Shown here: positions 42,366-51,692 of the stretch, in pieces
Layout of the letters: each line of letters begins with the position of its first letter
Numbering within the stretch: the first letter of the stretch is position 1
Assembly: GCA_039984955.1 (NCBI GenBank)
Contig: JBDWTN010000007.1
Coordinates: 1,186,501 to 1,250,500, forward strand
Length of the DNA: 64,000 nucleotides
Direction: 5' to 3'
Origin: Marinobacter alexandrii
GTDB taxonomy: Bacteria; Bacteroidota; Bacteroidia; Cytophagales; Cyclobacteriaceae
Made by a program: the position numbers and the translations under genes
The notes under the pieces: model-generated
Told to the model about the DNA's origin: nothing
The model's database searches: none
The model's input: the letters and a program-made list of their open reading frames with translations, nothing else

Positions 42366-43355
42366 ATGAGTTCATGGATATCAGCGCATCTTTTTTACAA
42401 TGAGCCTTGGGAAGAATTCTTGGTCAATGGATTATCTCCATTTATTGCAAAGGTTCAAAATGAGCAATTGATCAGTCAGTTTTTTTTCATCAGATATTGG
42501 GAAAAAGGTCCTCACATAAGGCTTAGAATGAAGGGCTCCTCCGAAGAATTGAAGCCTTTGATTCAATCGGAATTCAGTCAATGTTTTAAAAAAAATCCCT
42601 CGCATCGAATTAATCCTGAATGGCTAAATAAATTACCTGAAAATCAAAAATGGTTTCAGAATAACACTATACAGTTTATCGCATATGAGCCTGAAATTGA
42701 TAGGTATGGAGGATTAAAAGCAATAGGTATAGCTGAGAGGCAATTTCAATATTCATCTGAGGCCATACTCGATATTCTTCGCAATAGTTATCAGGATTGG
42801 GATTACAATAAAGCACTCGGAACAGCTATACAGCTTCATTTAGGATTTGCACATGGGGTCGGAATGAGCTTAAAGGAAGCTATTGCATTTTACACAAAAT
42901 TTCTAAATAATTGGCTCCCTCGAGCCTATGCGAATTATGGAGAAAAATTAGATCAAAACGAACACAAGCATCGTCGAAAAAGAACACTAGATCTATTTAA
43001 AGAAAACTTTGTAAGCCATGAAAAAGATCTCACTCCATTTTTTGAACAAGTATGGTTTGCATTAGATGAAGGTGATGAGTTTGAGCAAAATTGGCTTAAT
43101 AGCTGGGTGAGAAATATGATGATTACAAAAAGAGAGCTTTTAAACATTCACACCCAAAAGCTTCTAATTAAACCAGAATGGTATATCATCGATTCGAATC
43201 TAGAAGAATGGGTGGATCATCAGCTTTTTTGGTCTGTTTATGAAAGCTATATCCATATGACTAATAATCGCCTGGGGATTCTCAACCGAGATGAAGGATA
43301 TTTGGCATATCTGATCAAAGAGAGTTTCTCCTTGCTACAAAAGTCTCATGCTTAA
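42366..43355 (+). CDS. Thiopeptide-type bacteriocin biosynthesis protein (SpaB C-terminal, elimination half of split LanB)
   Basis: A 329-residue SpaB_C-family protein. It opens SSWISAHLFYNEPWEEFLVN and contains QFFFIRYWEKGPHIRLRMKG, the characteristic R-Y-x5-HIR-LR motif of the LanB elimination domain. YEPEIDRYGGLKAIGIAERQ is also typical. It removes glutamate from modified residues to leave dehydroalanine/dehydrobutyrine. The start lies 18 bases after the lanB stop and the 3' end overlaps lanC by 8 bases. The split into two genes is the known arrangement of pinensin-like clusters. Confidence 0.9.
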   Translation: MSSWISAHLFYNEPWEEFLVNGLSPFIAKVQNEQLISQFFFIRYWEKGPHIRLRMKGSSEELKPLIQSEFSQCFKKNPSHRINPEWLNKLPENQKWFQNNTIQFIAYEPEIDRYGGLKAIGIAERQFQYSSEAILDILRNSYQDWDYNKALGTAIQLHLGFAHGVGMSLKEAIAFYTKFLNNWLPRAYANYGEKLDQNEHKHRRKRTLDLFKENFVSHEKDLTPFFEQVWFALDEGDEFEQNWLNSWVRNMMITKRELLNIHTQKLLIKPEWYIIDSNLEEWVDHQLFWSVYESYIHMTNNRLGILNRDEGYLAYLIKESFSLLQKSHA

Positions 43356-45261
43356 TCAAGATAAATACCTTACCGAAGCTATCCGCATTGGGGATTCTCT
43401 TCTTGAAGATGCTATCATAAAAGGAGATAAATGCTGGTGGCAAACAATGGAGGCTCCATCAGGAGGTAATGGTGAAATACTTTGGAAAGAAACAGAAAAT
43501 CTCTATTCGGGGGTATCTGGTATTGCCTATTTTTTAATTGAGCTCCATCGAGTAACCAGAGATAAAAGATATTATGATTCATTAATAAAAACAGCCAACT
43601 GGCTGGAGTGGTATTGTGATCAAAATGAAACTGATTATTATGCTTTCTATACAGGTCGACTTGGAGTTGCTTTTCTATTTCTATCTCTTGCCGAGCATTT
43701 AGAGAATGATGATTATGTACACAAGGCTTTGAAAATCGCTGAGAAAGCAGACAAGTTTCTTCAAAGAGAAGATTTAGTTTGCGACCTTATTAATGGAGTT
43801 TCAGGGTCATTACTAGCCCTGATTCACATCCACCAAAAAACCAAAAGTGACCGAATTCTCCATTCAATAAGAAAATTCACAGATTACTTAATCGCTCATT
43901 GCCAATTTGCTGAGTATGGAATCTACTGGGATAGATCTCCCAAAAATATCAGAGGACTTTGCGGTTTTTCTCATGGAGCAGCTGGAATTGGCTATGTATT
44001 TTTAGAATTAAGTCAATATTTTCAAAATCCTACATTTCAATGGATAGCACAACAGGCATTCTCTTATGAGAATCATCATTATAATATAGAAAACAACAAT
44101 TGGCCTGACTTTCGGAGAGGTTTCTATACTGAAGTTACCTATAAACAACACGTAGATGCCTACCTTAATGGAAACAAGGATTTCTTTTTGGAAAATCGAT
44201 ACATGAGTGCGTGGTGTCATGGTGCTCCGGGAATCGGGCTTTCAAGAATCAGAGCCTCAGAAATTCTGGAAAAAGGATTCTTAAAGGACCTCAATCAAGC
44301 ACTGGATCAAACCAAAAAATCCGATGTAGATAAACAACAAGAATATGTTAGTTATACACTTTGTCACGGTTTATGCGGAAACGCATTTCTTTTTCTAGAA
44401 GCACATCGTATTCTTCCTGAAGAAAAATACTTAAAATGGTCAAAGAAGATTGGTGATTACGCGATTGATTTTTTCAAAAAACACACTACATACATTTCAG
44501 GGTACAGCCAAGGAGGGCTGCAAGAGGATAAAAGCTTATTCATGGGAAGTGCTGGTATAGGTCTTTTCATGAGTCATTTATCTCAAAATGGATTGAAGAT
44601 GTCATCTATTTTAAAGCCGGATATCTCCTCCAAGGAAACTTTTCACGATTCTGAACTTTCCCGAATAGATCAAAATAAAATCATTGAGAGCTTTGCGATG
44701 CGTTATTTCCCACGAACAACTCAATCCCTAGATATCTCAAAGCTCGATTTACCAAAGAAAAATGAAGCCATCTCAAAAAAAATAATTGAGTACCTGGAAA
44801 AACAACTCAGCGGAACTTCAGAGTACATAGCCTCTTTTCAACTTGAAAAAATCAAATACTTGCTACATAACAAGATTGAAAGCGATTCATTTTTGCACAT
44901 CTCTCAACAATTAGAAATAGAAAAAAATCATAAATTTCTCTCAACTAATTCCAACATCAGTTCATTAAGCTTGAAGCTCCCCGAATCATTTAGAATTGTC
45001 AATGGCCCTCAAAAAAATGATCAGGATGAGAATTATCTATTATTGAGGCCTTCTCATGCTGGCGTGAGTGAGTTGCCGCTTACAAACTTTCTTCATGTTC
45101 TTCTTACAAAGTTTGAACACAGTATAAATGTTACTGAAGTATTAAATAAGATAGTAGAAGATTTTGAAGAGAATTCTGAAACAGAAAAGGTAAAAGCATT
45201 TACTATCGAGCAAATCAAACATGCCATGAAGGCTGGTTTGCTAATTCAGTCTCTCGACTAA
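43348..45261 (+). CDS. lanC: LanC-type lanthionine cyclase with C-terminal extension
   Basis: A 637-residue protein. Residues 1-~415 form the LanC double alpha-barrel, with GVSGIAYFLIELHRVTRDKR, GFSHGAAGIGYVFLELSQ, then the zinc ligands Cys290 in AWCHGAPGIGLS and Cys339-His340 in TLCHGLCGNAFLF. It joins Cys thiols to dehydro-residues. The last ~210 residues are not part of ordinary LanC. The end, LLLRPSHAGVSELPLTNFLH followed by VTEVLNKIVEDF and IKHAMKAGLLIQSL, has the strand/helix pattern of a PqqD-like RRE or winged helix, so it may hold the leader peptide. That part is inference from pattern alone. The start overlaps the SpaB_C gene by 8 bases. Confidence 0.88.
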   Translation: MLNQDKYLTEAIRIGDSLLEDAIIKGDKCWWQTMEAPSGGNGEILWKETENLYSGVSGIAYFLIELHRVTRDKRYYDSLIKTANWLEWYCDQNETDYYAFYTGRLGVAFLFLSLAEHLENDDYVHKALKIAEKADKFLQREDLVCDLINGVSGSLLALIHIHQKTKSDRILHSIRKFTDYLIAHCQFAEYGIYWDRSPKNIRGLCGFSHGAAGIGYVFLELSQYFQNPTFQWIAQQAFSYENHHYNIENNNWPDFRRGFYTEVTYKQHVDAYLNGNKDFFLENRYMSAWCHGAPGIGLSRIRASEILEKGFLKDLNQALDQTKKSDVDKQQEYVSYTLCHGLCGNAFLFLEAHRILPEEKYLKWSKKIGDYAIDFFKKHTTYISGYSQGGLQEDKSLFMGSAGIGLFMSHLSQNGLKMSSILKPDISSKETFHDSELSRIDQNKIIESFAMRYFPRTTQSLDISKLDLPKKNEAISKKIIEYLEKQLSGTSEYIASFQLEKIKYLLHNKIESDSFLHISQQLEIEKNHKFLSTNSNISSLSLKLPESFRIVNGPQKNDQDENYLLLRPSHAGVSELPLTNFLHVLLTKFEHSINVTEVLNKIVEDFEENSETEKVKAFTIEQIKHAMKAGLLIQSLD

Positions 45262-45270
45262 GACTAGACA

Positions 45271-45298
45271 AAAAAAGAGCGGACGAAAATGCCCGCTC
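45271..45298 (-). terminator. Island-border hairpin (fourth copy of the terminator family)
   Basis: GAGCGG (45277-45282) pairs with CCGCTC (45293-45298). On the minus strand a run of seven T follows, so it would stop transcripts coming from fabH rather than lanC. It is close to a copy of the hairpins at 31035 and 31836. The gap 45299-45427 also has a cccga...tcggg stem but no clear terminator for lanC. Confidence 0.6.
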
Positions 45299-45427
45299 CG
45301 TTCACCACCAATCCCGACTAGCATCGGGAAAAAACTTACTACCGCCTAGTAGTATCACAAATGTAACACTTCTAGGTAACGGGTAAAACTTAATTTTTAA
45401 AAAACTGACTTACAAGAAGTTAAAATA

Positions 45428-46390
45428 TCACCATTTAAGGATTGTACCCGCAAAAGTTAATCCTCCACCGAATCCTATGAGCAATAAAGTGTCCCCTTTC
45501 TTTATTTTTCCATTACGCTCAGCTTTTGCTATAGCTAACGGTATTGATGCCGAAGAAGTATTACCATACTCAGAAACACTCTCTGGAATTTGCTCCATGG
45601 GATATCCCAAATCTCTTGCAATAGCCTCTATGATTCTAAGATTGGCACTATGTGGAACAATAAAATCAATATCATCTAATGTAAGTCCTGCTTTCGCTAC
45701 CAGCTCGCGAATCTTGTTCGGGATATTCCCTACTGCCCATTTAAAAACTGAACGACCGTTTTGAATAATTCGACTGTTGGGATTAATACCTACACCATTT
45801 ATGCTATTTTTTTTATGACTCAAATAAAGGTCATGTCCAAAATCTCCATTAGTTCCCGAGTTGAAGGCTTGAAAGTGCTCCTCATCACTTGGTTCAATCA
45901 ATGCAGCTCCTGCCCCATCTCCAAACAAAATACATGATGTTCGGTCTTCAAAATCCATGATCTTTGATAGCGTTTCTGCACCTATGACAAGTACTTTTCT
46001 ATAAATTCCTGAGTTTACAAAACCGTGGGCCACTTGTAGTCCATATACAAAACCAGCGCAAGCTGCATAGATATCGTTACAACCTGTGTTCTCAATACCC
46101 AGCTTGTACTGAACACGCGATGCAGCATTCGGCATAGGCTGATCAGGAGAAGTGGTGCAGACAATAATGAAATCCACATCACTTAGATCTTTACCGCTAT
46201 TGGCAACAAGATTTTCTGCTGCCTTAACAGAAAGGTCGCTAGTATACTCACCATCTTTGGCAAATCTGCGAGTCTTAATACCGGTTCTGGACATAATCCA
46301 TTCATCATTCGTGTCAATGATATCTTCGAAATAATGATTATCAATGATTTTTTCGGGAACATATGTTCCGAATGCTGTGATCTTGGACAT
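45428..46390 (-). CDS. fabH: 3-oxoacyl-ACP synthase III
   Basis: A 320-residue thiolase-fold enzyme of the FabH type. The active-site Cys is at about residue 112 in YAACAGFVYGLQ, with the catalytic His in IVPHSANLRIIEA and Asn in VSEYGNTSSASIPLAIA. GDGAGAALIEPS is also conserved. It condenses acetyl-CoA (or a branched primer) with malonyl-ACP to start fatty-acid synthesis. It stands as a single gene convergent with the lanthipeptide island, so a dedicated role there is unlikely. Length and motifs are normal. Confidence 0.92.
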   Translation of the reverse strand: MSKITAFGTYVPEKIIDNHYFEDIIDTNDEWIMSRTGIKTRRFAKDGEYTSDLSVKAAENLVANSGKDLSDVDFIIVCTTSPDQPMPNAASRVQYKLGIENTGCNDIYAACAGFVYGLQVAHGFVNSGIYRKVLVIGAETLSKIMDFEDRTSCILFGDGAGAALIEPSDEEHFQAFNSGTNGDFGHDLYLSHKKNSINGVGINPNSRIIQNGRSVFKWAVGNIPNKIRELVAKAGLTLDDIDFIVPHSANLRIIEAIARDLGYPMEQIPESVSEYGNTSSASIPLAIAKAERNGKIKKGDTLLLIGFGGGLTFAGTILKW

Positions 46391-46489
46391 CTTGAAAATA
46401 AGGAGGTTTAATTAGGAAAGATTAATCTATTGGATTGACTGCCTGTTTCAAAAGTAAGTTGAGGTAGTAAGTTCTCAAATCCAAAGAAG

Positions 46490-48511
46490 CTACTTACTTT
46501 CTTTTAGCAATTTTTCAACTTCCTGAAGTTCATCTCTAAGCCTAGCCGCCTCCATAAAGTCAAGATCTTTTGCGGCTTTTTCCATTTTCCTACGAGTTTC
46601 GTTTAGCAATTTGGACAATTCATCCTTGGACATATAAGCGACCACAGGATCTGCAGCTATTGAATGCTCTTCTTCCATGTAGTATTTTTTAGCTCCTTTT
46701 TTCTTGTCCGCAACACCTGTTTGCTTCAGAATTTCTTCCTTATTCTTTTTCAAAGACATTGGCGTAATTCCATGCTTCTTATTGTATTCCATTTGAACGC
46801 CCCTCCTTCGATTGGTTTCATCTATCGCAACTTTCATTGAACCAGTGACTTTGTCTGCATACATGATAACTTTACCTCTGTCATTTCGTGCCGCACGACC
46901 AATCGTCTGAACCAAAGATCTTTCGTTTCTAAGAAATCCTTCCTTATCAGCATCTAGTATTGCTACAAGAGATACTTCAGGAAGATCCAGTCCTTCACGC
47001 AGGAGATTTACTCCTACCAAGACATCAAAGATTCCCAATCTCAGTTCTCGTAGAATCTCTACTCTATCAAGAGTATCTACTTCAGAATGAATATACCTGG
47101 TTTTAACTCCTGCATTTAGTAGATATTTAGTGAGCTCTTCTGCCATTCTCTTCGTGAGAGTAGTCACAAGAATACGGTCTTCCATTTCTATTCGTTCTTG
47201 AACCTGTTCCATCAAATCATCAATCTGGTTCAAGCTTGGACGCACATCAATAACCGGATCCAGAAGTCCGGTTGGTCTTATAAGCTGTTCGATTATTACT
47301 CCTTCTGATTTTCGCAATTCATAATCAGCTGGAGTAGCGCTTACAAAAACCACTTGATTAAGCATATCTTCAAACTCATTGAAGGTAAGGGGGCGATTAT
47401 CTAGAGCTGATGGGAGCCTGAAACCATAATCCACAAGATTAGTCTTCCTGCTTCGATCTCCTCCCCACATAGCTCGAACTTGAGATACTGTTACATGACT
47501 TTCGTCTATTACCATCAAAAAGTCATCGGGGAAGTAGTCTAATAAACAAAAAGGTCTGGCTCCTGGCGTTCTCCTATCGAAGTATCTAGAATAGTTTTCT
47601 ACACCGGAACAATAGCCAATCTCTCTAATCATCTCCAAATCAAATTCGGTCCGTTCTTTTAATCGTTTTGCCTCCAAAAATCTTCTTTCATCCTCAAAGA
47701 ATTGAACTTGCTCAACCATGTCATCCTGGATCTCTTTGATCGCCACTTGAAGTTGGTCTTTCCCGGTGACAAATAAATTCGCTGGAAATATGGTAATTAT
47801 ACGCTCATCTGAAAGTTTCTCACCCGTTACTGGATCGATTCGCTGGATCGATTCAATCTCATCTCCCCAAAAGATAAAGCGATATGCAAAGTCAGCGTAA
47901 GCAACAAAAACATCTACAGTGTCTCCCTTTACTCGAAAGGTTCCCCTCTTAAACTCGGCTTCAGTTCTGCTGTAAAGAATATCAACTAAATCGAATAAAA
48001 ACTTATTTCTGGGAATCACGTCCCCTTCCTGGAGCTTAATGACATTTTTTCCAAATTCTTCAGGATTGCCAATACCATAAATGCATGAAACTGATGCCAC
48101 TACAATCACATCTCTTCTCCCAGAAAGCAGAGATGAAGTTGCACTCAATCTTAGTTTTTCAATCTCATCATTAATTGACAGGTCTTTTTCGATATAAACA
48201 TTACTTGAAGGAATAAAAGCTTCTGGCTGATAATAATCATAATAAGAGATAAAATACTCAACCGCGCTTTCAGGAAAGAATCGCTTGAATTCTCCATACA
48301 ACTGTGCTGCCAGTGTCTTATTATGGCTCAATACCAATGTAGGCCGTTGAACTTGCTCAATAACATTAGCCATAGTGAATGTCTTACCAGACCCTGTTAC
48401 TCCCAGAAGTGTTTGGGATGGCTCATCATTCTTAATTCCTTCAACAATCTGCCTAATTGCTTCTGGTTGATCTCCAGTGGGACTGTATTCTGAAACGAGT
48501 TTAAAATCCAT
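46490..48511 (-). CDS. uvrB: Excinuclease ABC subunit B
   Basis: A 673-residue protein of normal UvrB length. It has the helicase Walker A ([16 protein letters not shown]), the beta-hairpin region [20 protein letters not shown], Walker B-like [10 protein letters not shown], and the helicase motif [20 protein letters not shown]. The C-terminal UVR motif is [16 protein letters not shown]. It loads damaged DNA for UvrC in nucleotide excision repair. No anomalies seen. aroE follows upstream in coordinate terms 9 bases away on the same strand and reads into uvrB. Confidence 0.97.
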   Translation of the reverse strand: MDFKLVSEYSPTGDQPEAIRQIVEGIKNDEPSQTLLGVTGSGKTFTMANVIEQVQRPTLVLSHNKTLAAQLYGEFKRFFPESAVEYFISYYDYYQPEAFIPSSNVYIEKDLSINDEIEKLRLSATSSLLSGRRDVIVVASVSCIYGIGNPEEFGKNVIKLQEGDVIPRNKFLFDLVDILYSRTEAEFKRGTFRVKGDTVDVFVAYADFAYRFIFWGDEIESIQRIDPVTGEKLSDERIITIFPANLFVTGKDQLQVAIKEIQDDMVEQVQFFEDERRFLEAKRLKERTEFDLEMIREIGYCSGVENYSRYFDRRTPGARPFCLLDYFPDDFLMVIDESHVTVSQVRAMWGGDRSRKTNLVDYGFRLPSALDNRPLTFNEFEDMLNQVVFVSATPADYELRKSEGVIIEQLIRPTGLLDPVIDVRPSLNQIDDLMEQVQERIEMEDRILVTTLTKRMAEELTKYLLNAGVKTRYIHSEVDTLDRVEILRELRLGIFDVLVGVNLLREGLDLPEVSLVAILDADKEGFLRNERSLVQTIGRAARNDRGKVIMYADKVTGSMKVAIDETNRRRGVQMEYNKKHGITPMSLKKNKEEILKQTGVADKKKGAKKYYMEEEHSIAADPVVAYMSKDELSKLLNETRRKMEKAAKDLDFMEAARLRDELQEVEKLLKESK

Positions 48512-48520
48512 TTTATTTAA

Positions 48521-49258
48521 TTAACTACTCCAAATATCCCATGACTTTTCAGCCTGAAGTTCCAACATCTCCAATCCATTTTTGGTTTTTGCTCCATACT
48601 TTTTCCCTTGTCTCAAGAAGCTGGTTTCGCTAGGGTTGTAAACAAGATCGTACAGGTAACAGTCTTTAGTAAGTCTTTGATACGGCAATTCTGGTAACGA
48701 TTCATTGTCTGGATACATTCCAAGTGGAGTTGTATTTATAATGAGTTTAAAACGTTCAATTATTTCAGGGCTCAAGGAGATTTGATCATACGTATAGTCA
48801 CCTCCTTTGACAGTCCTACTTACTTGATTATATGGAATATTCAAGTCTGTTAATCCAGCTTGAATTGCTTTAGAGGCACCTCCAGAACCAAGAATCAATG
48901 CTTCTCCTTTAAAATTTTTAATCCAATTTTCAAGAGATTTAAGAAAAGCCATATAATCAGTATTATAGCCTGTAAGCTTTCCGTTTTTCTTGTATATCAC
49001 ATTTGCAGCTCCCACCTTGATAGCACTAACATCTGTTTCATCAAGGAATTGAAGAACTTTTTCTTTGTGAGGCACAGTAACATTGACGCCTTTCAAGTCT
49101 TCATACTTAAGCCACAATGCCGGGAACTCATTCAAAAACTCCATTTCAAACAAATCATAAACATGATCTTTTAGATTGAGGCTTTTGAATTTTTCTTCGA
49201 AAAATTTTTTAGAGTAGCTGTGCTCTACTGGATAACCGATCAGTCCAAAGCGTTTCAT
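48521..49258 (-). CDS. aroE: Shikimate dehydrogenase
   Basis: A 245-residue protein, slightly short for AroE. It has GLIGYPVEHSYSKKFFEEKF at the N-terminus, the substrate Lys in GVNVTVPHKEKV, and Asp in GYNTDYMAFLKS. The NADP-binding ILGSGGASKAIQ glycine loop and the late INTTPLGMYPD motif are also present. It reduces 3-dehydroshikimate in the aromatic amino-acid pathway. The stop is 9 bases before the uvrB start, so the two share a transcript, with the DUF368 gene 32 bases upstream. Confidence 0.95.
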   Translation of the reverse strand: MKRFGLIGYPVEHSYSKKFFEEKFKSLNLKDHVYDLFEMEFLNEFPALWLKYEDLKGVNVTVPHKEKVLQFLDETDVSAIKVGAANVIYKKNGKLTGYNTDYMAFLKSLENWIKNFKGEALILGSGGASKAIQAGLTDLNIPYNQVSRTVKGGDYTYDQISLSPEIIERFKLIINTTPLGMYPDNESLPELPYQRLTKDCYLYDLVYNPSETSFLRQGKKYGAKTKNGLEMLELQAEKSWDIWSS

Positions 49259-49290
49259 ATAGATTAAAGTTATATCAAGAACATGCCTAA

Positions 49291-50181
49291 CTACTTATCT
49301 GTTGATGATTTTTGTTCCATCCAAAAAACCAACAAAAATCCGAAGATGATAAACATGCATGAATATAAGAACTGCATATTCGGCTCAGGAAAGTTCCAGA
49401 CGTATCCTATCGCTTTTTCCTCTCCGGCAAATATCTCAGTCAATGTAGTTTTCCAAGGCCAAATGATTAATAGCGATCCTGCTACAAACCCACTTAGAAC
49501 TGCTACTGTTGCATCTTTGAATTTGCTAAACAAAAAGGACAAAAGATGAGACAAAACAACCAGCCCAACAACGCAACCAATTGCAAGAGGAGCAAGTATT
49601 CCTAAGTCCAAACTGCTGATCGCTTTTAACACCAATAAGTAGTTTCCCATTAGCAACAAGATATAGGATCCTGAAAGACCTGGTAAAATCATACTACAAA
49701 CGGCAACAACTCCACATACCACCAGGTAGATGAATGATTCGTTAGGCTGAGCTGGAGGAAGAAAGGCAATCCCAATCGCAATGGCCGATCCTAAAATAAA
49801 AAATAGTATTACCGGTAGGGAAACGCGGCTAATCTGACGAGAAACTGCTAACACGGAGGCGATTATTAAACCAAAGAAAAAAGATAGTGTCAGATTCTCA
49901 TACCGAGAGAAAGCAATCTCTAAAAGCTTAGCTAAACTTAAAATACTAACAAACACTCCCAGAAATAAGACAACCAAAAAGTGGAAATCCACTTTTGAGG
50001 CAAATTCGCGGAAGCGACAAGTAAAGAAAAGCCTTAATGCTTCAAAATCAATATTTTTCAACGCATGGATCAAACGCTCGTATATTCCAGTGATGAATGC
50101 TACGGTACCACCTGATACTCCAGGAATTACATTGGCGGCTCCCATTGCAGCTCCTTTTAAGAAAAGCTTAAAATTAATCAT
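49291..50181 (-). CDS. DUF368-family membrane protein
   Basis: A 296-residue polytopic protein with about eight hydrophobic segments. It contains the DUF368 signature GAAMGAANVIPGVSGGTVAF near the N-terminus and a repeat of that motif, CSMILPGLSGSYILLLMGNY, in the second half. Proteins with this fold have been proposed to flip undecaprenyl phosphate (the PopT group), but that is known for only some members. The gene lies between the convergent-side aroE and a divergent OMP gene at 50259. Confidence 0.88.
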   Translation of the reverse strand: MINFKLFLKGAAMGAANVIPGVSGGTVAFITGIYERLIHALKNIDFEALRLFFTCRFREFASKVDFHFLVVLFLGVFVSILSLAKLLEIAFSRYENLTLSFFFGLIIASVLAVSRQISRVSLPVILFFILGSAIAIGIAFLPPAQPNESFIYLVVCGVVAVCSMILPGLSGSYILLLMGNYLLVLKAISSLDLGILAPLAIGCVVGLVVLSHLLSFLFSKFKDATVAVLSGFVAGSLLIIWPWKTTLTEIFAGEEKAIGYVWNFPEPNMQFLYSCMFIIFGFLLVFWMEQKSSTDK

Positions 50182-50258
50182 TGAGCGAACTTAAATACTT
50201 CTTTTCTTTTAGGGGGATTTCTTTTGTGAGTTTACTAATTAGATAAATAAACAATTCA

Positions 50259-50867
50259 ATGCGCATTATCACCACAATCTCAATCTTCGTAGTAGCATTT
50301 GCAGCAAATGCTCAAACTATCGATGCTAATTCAACCAATAAGAAGAAAGCCATTAAAATGGAATTCTTTTCTCCACTCACAGGAAATACAACTATAGGAT
50401 ATGAAAGCTATATCAAGGATTGGTTGTCGTGGGAAGGAAAAGTTGGCATTATCGGGTTAGGAACAGACAATAGCGATACAAACCCATCAGGTGTCCTGCT
50501 TAAGGCTGGACCTAAATTTAAGCTTAATCCTGATTTCGTCACAAACGATCTGAGGGGATCTCATTTGCTTGGTGGAAAATACATACGACCTGAAATTGCT
50601 TTTGCCTACTACAATGAAGATGTCGTTTCTTTTGATGGTAACAGTGAAACTAAGTCAAGACAAGACTACACATCCGTTGCTTTTCTAATTACTTACGGAA
50701 GACAATATATTCTGGCAAATATCATGACATTAGACTATCATATTGGGTTAGGATACGGATACGATTCTTCAGAAGAGGGTAAGTACAACTTCGGATATAG
50801 CAATGGGAACAATAGTTTTCCTGTGGCAATATCAGTCGGATTTACCATAGGAGTACTGTTAAAATAA
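50259..50867 (+). CDS. Outer-membrane beta-barrel-like protein
   Basis: A 202-residue protein with signal peptide MRIITTISIFVVAFAANAQ. The mature part alternates polar and hydrophobic residues in strands (MEFFSPLTGNTTIGYESYI, WLSWEGKVGIIGLG, LLKAGPKFKL, AVAISVGFTIGVLL at the end). This fits a small barrel of 8 strands with a terminal hydrophobic strand. I do not recognise a specific family. It is divergent from DUF368 and convergent with the phosphosulfolactate synthase gene (2 bases between stops). Confidence 0.7.
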   Translation: MRIITTISIFVVAFAANAQTIDANSTNKKKAIKMEFFSPLTGNTTIGYESYIKDWLSWEGKVGIIGLGTDNSDTNPSGVLLKAGPKFKLNPDFVTNDLRGSHLLGGKYIRPEIAFAYYNEDVVSFDGNSETKSRQDYTSVAFLITYGRQYILANIMTLDYHIGLGYGYDSSEEGKYNFGYSNGNNSFPVAISVGFTIGVLLK

Positions 50868-50869
50868 TG

Positions 50870-51625
50870 CTAAAGAAAATAATCAAATGTATCTCCTCGA
50901 AGACCTAATCTTATGGTCTCAAGAGGGATTACTTCATTAGGAGCTATATTTCCTAGATTAACATTCGTTCCGCATAGTTTAATAAACCACACCTGTTGAG
51001 CTTTCTGAGGAGCCTCCCACAAAATTTTGTCTGTGGGGATTTGAGTAAGGATTTCTTCAACCAGGCCTTGACGTACTTCTCCTGAATCTCTAAACAAGCC
51101 AACATTACCACTTTCTCGTGCTTCGCCTATAACCTTCCATGCTCCTGCTTCTAGTTCTGTCCGCATTTGCTCGATCCACTTATACGGTGGGATAATTTTA
51201 GCTGCATCTTTTGATCCTACTTCACTAAGTACAATTACTTGTTTAGCAAGGGTCTTTATATATTCACACTTCTCATCATGATCCATTTCAATGGAACCGT
51301 CAGACACTTCTGCATACTCCAGATTAAATTCATCAAGTATTTTTTGATAATCTGAAAATTGATCTCTTACAACAAATGCCTCAAACAGCGTTCCTCCCAA
51401 ATAACAAGGAATACCTGCTGATTTATACAAAGCTAGCTTCTCTTTCAGTTTCGGGTATACATAGGAAGTAGCCCATCCAAGCTTAACAATGTCAATATAA
51501 TTACCACTTGTTTCAATTAGATCTTCGACCTCACGTAAACTAAGGCCTTTATCCATGACCATGGTGTATCCTTCAGATCTTGGCTTAGCTGTTCTCTCTG
51601 GAATAGTATTTAAGTGGTAATTCAT
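50870..51625 (-). CDS. Phosphosulfolactate synthase
   Basis: A 251-residue TIM-barrel protein. It has the ComA pattern TMVMDKGLSLREVEDLIETS, YIDIVKLGWATSYVYP, IPCYLGGTLFEAFVVR and YAEVSDGSIEMDHDEKCEYI. The late parts VIVLSEVGSKDAA and EARESGNVGLFRDSGEVR are also typical. The enzyme adds sulfite to phosphoenolpyruvate to give phosphosulfolactate. In methanogens this leads to coenzyme M; in Bacteroidota the product may feed sulfolactate or sulfonolipid synthesis. No other pathway genes are near. Confidence 0.92.
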   Translation of the reverse strand: MNYHLNTIPERTAKPRSEGYTMVMDKGLSLREVEDLIETSGNYIDIVKLGWATSYVYPKLKEKLALYKSAGIPCYLGGTLFEAFVVRDQFSDYQKILDEFNLEYAEVSDGSIEMDHDEKCEYIKTLAKQVIVLSEVGSKDAAKIIPPYKWIEQMRTELEAGAWKVIGEARESGNVGLFRDSGEVRQGLVEEILTQIPTDKILWEAPQKAQQVWFIKLCGTNVNLGNIAPNEVIPLETIRLGLRGDTFDYFL

Positions 51626-51692
51626 GTATTTGTAGGTGCTTCTTTAAAAAACAAGCCTCAAAAATCACAAATTATCCTTAGACCATCAAAGA

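Noticed and set aside
45299-45330. Terminator for lanC (cccga...tcggg stem)
   Set aside because: No T-tract follows on the plus strand; only A-rich sequence.
45428-46390. FabH as a lipid-adding part of the lanthipeptide island
   Set aside because: It is convergent, outside the hairpin border and has normal housekeeping FabH motifs.
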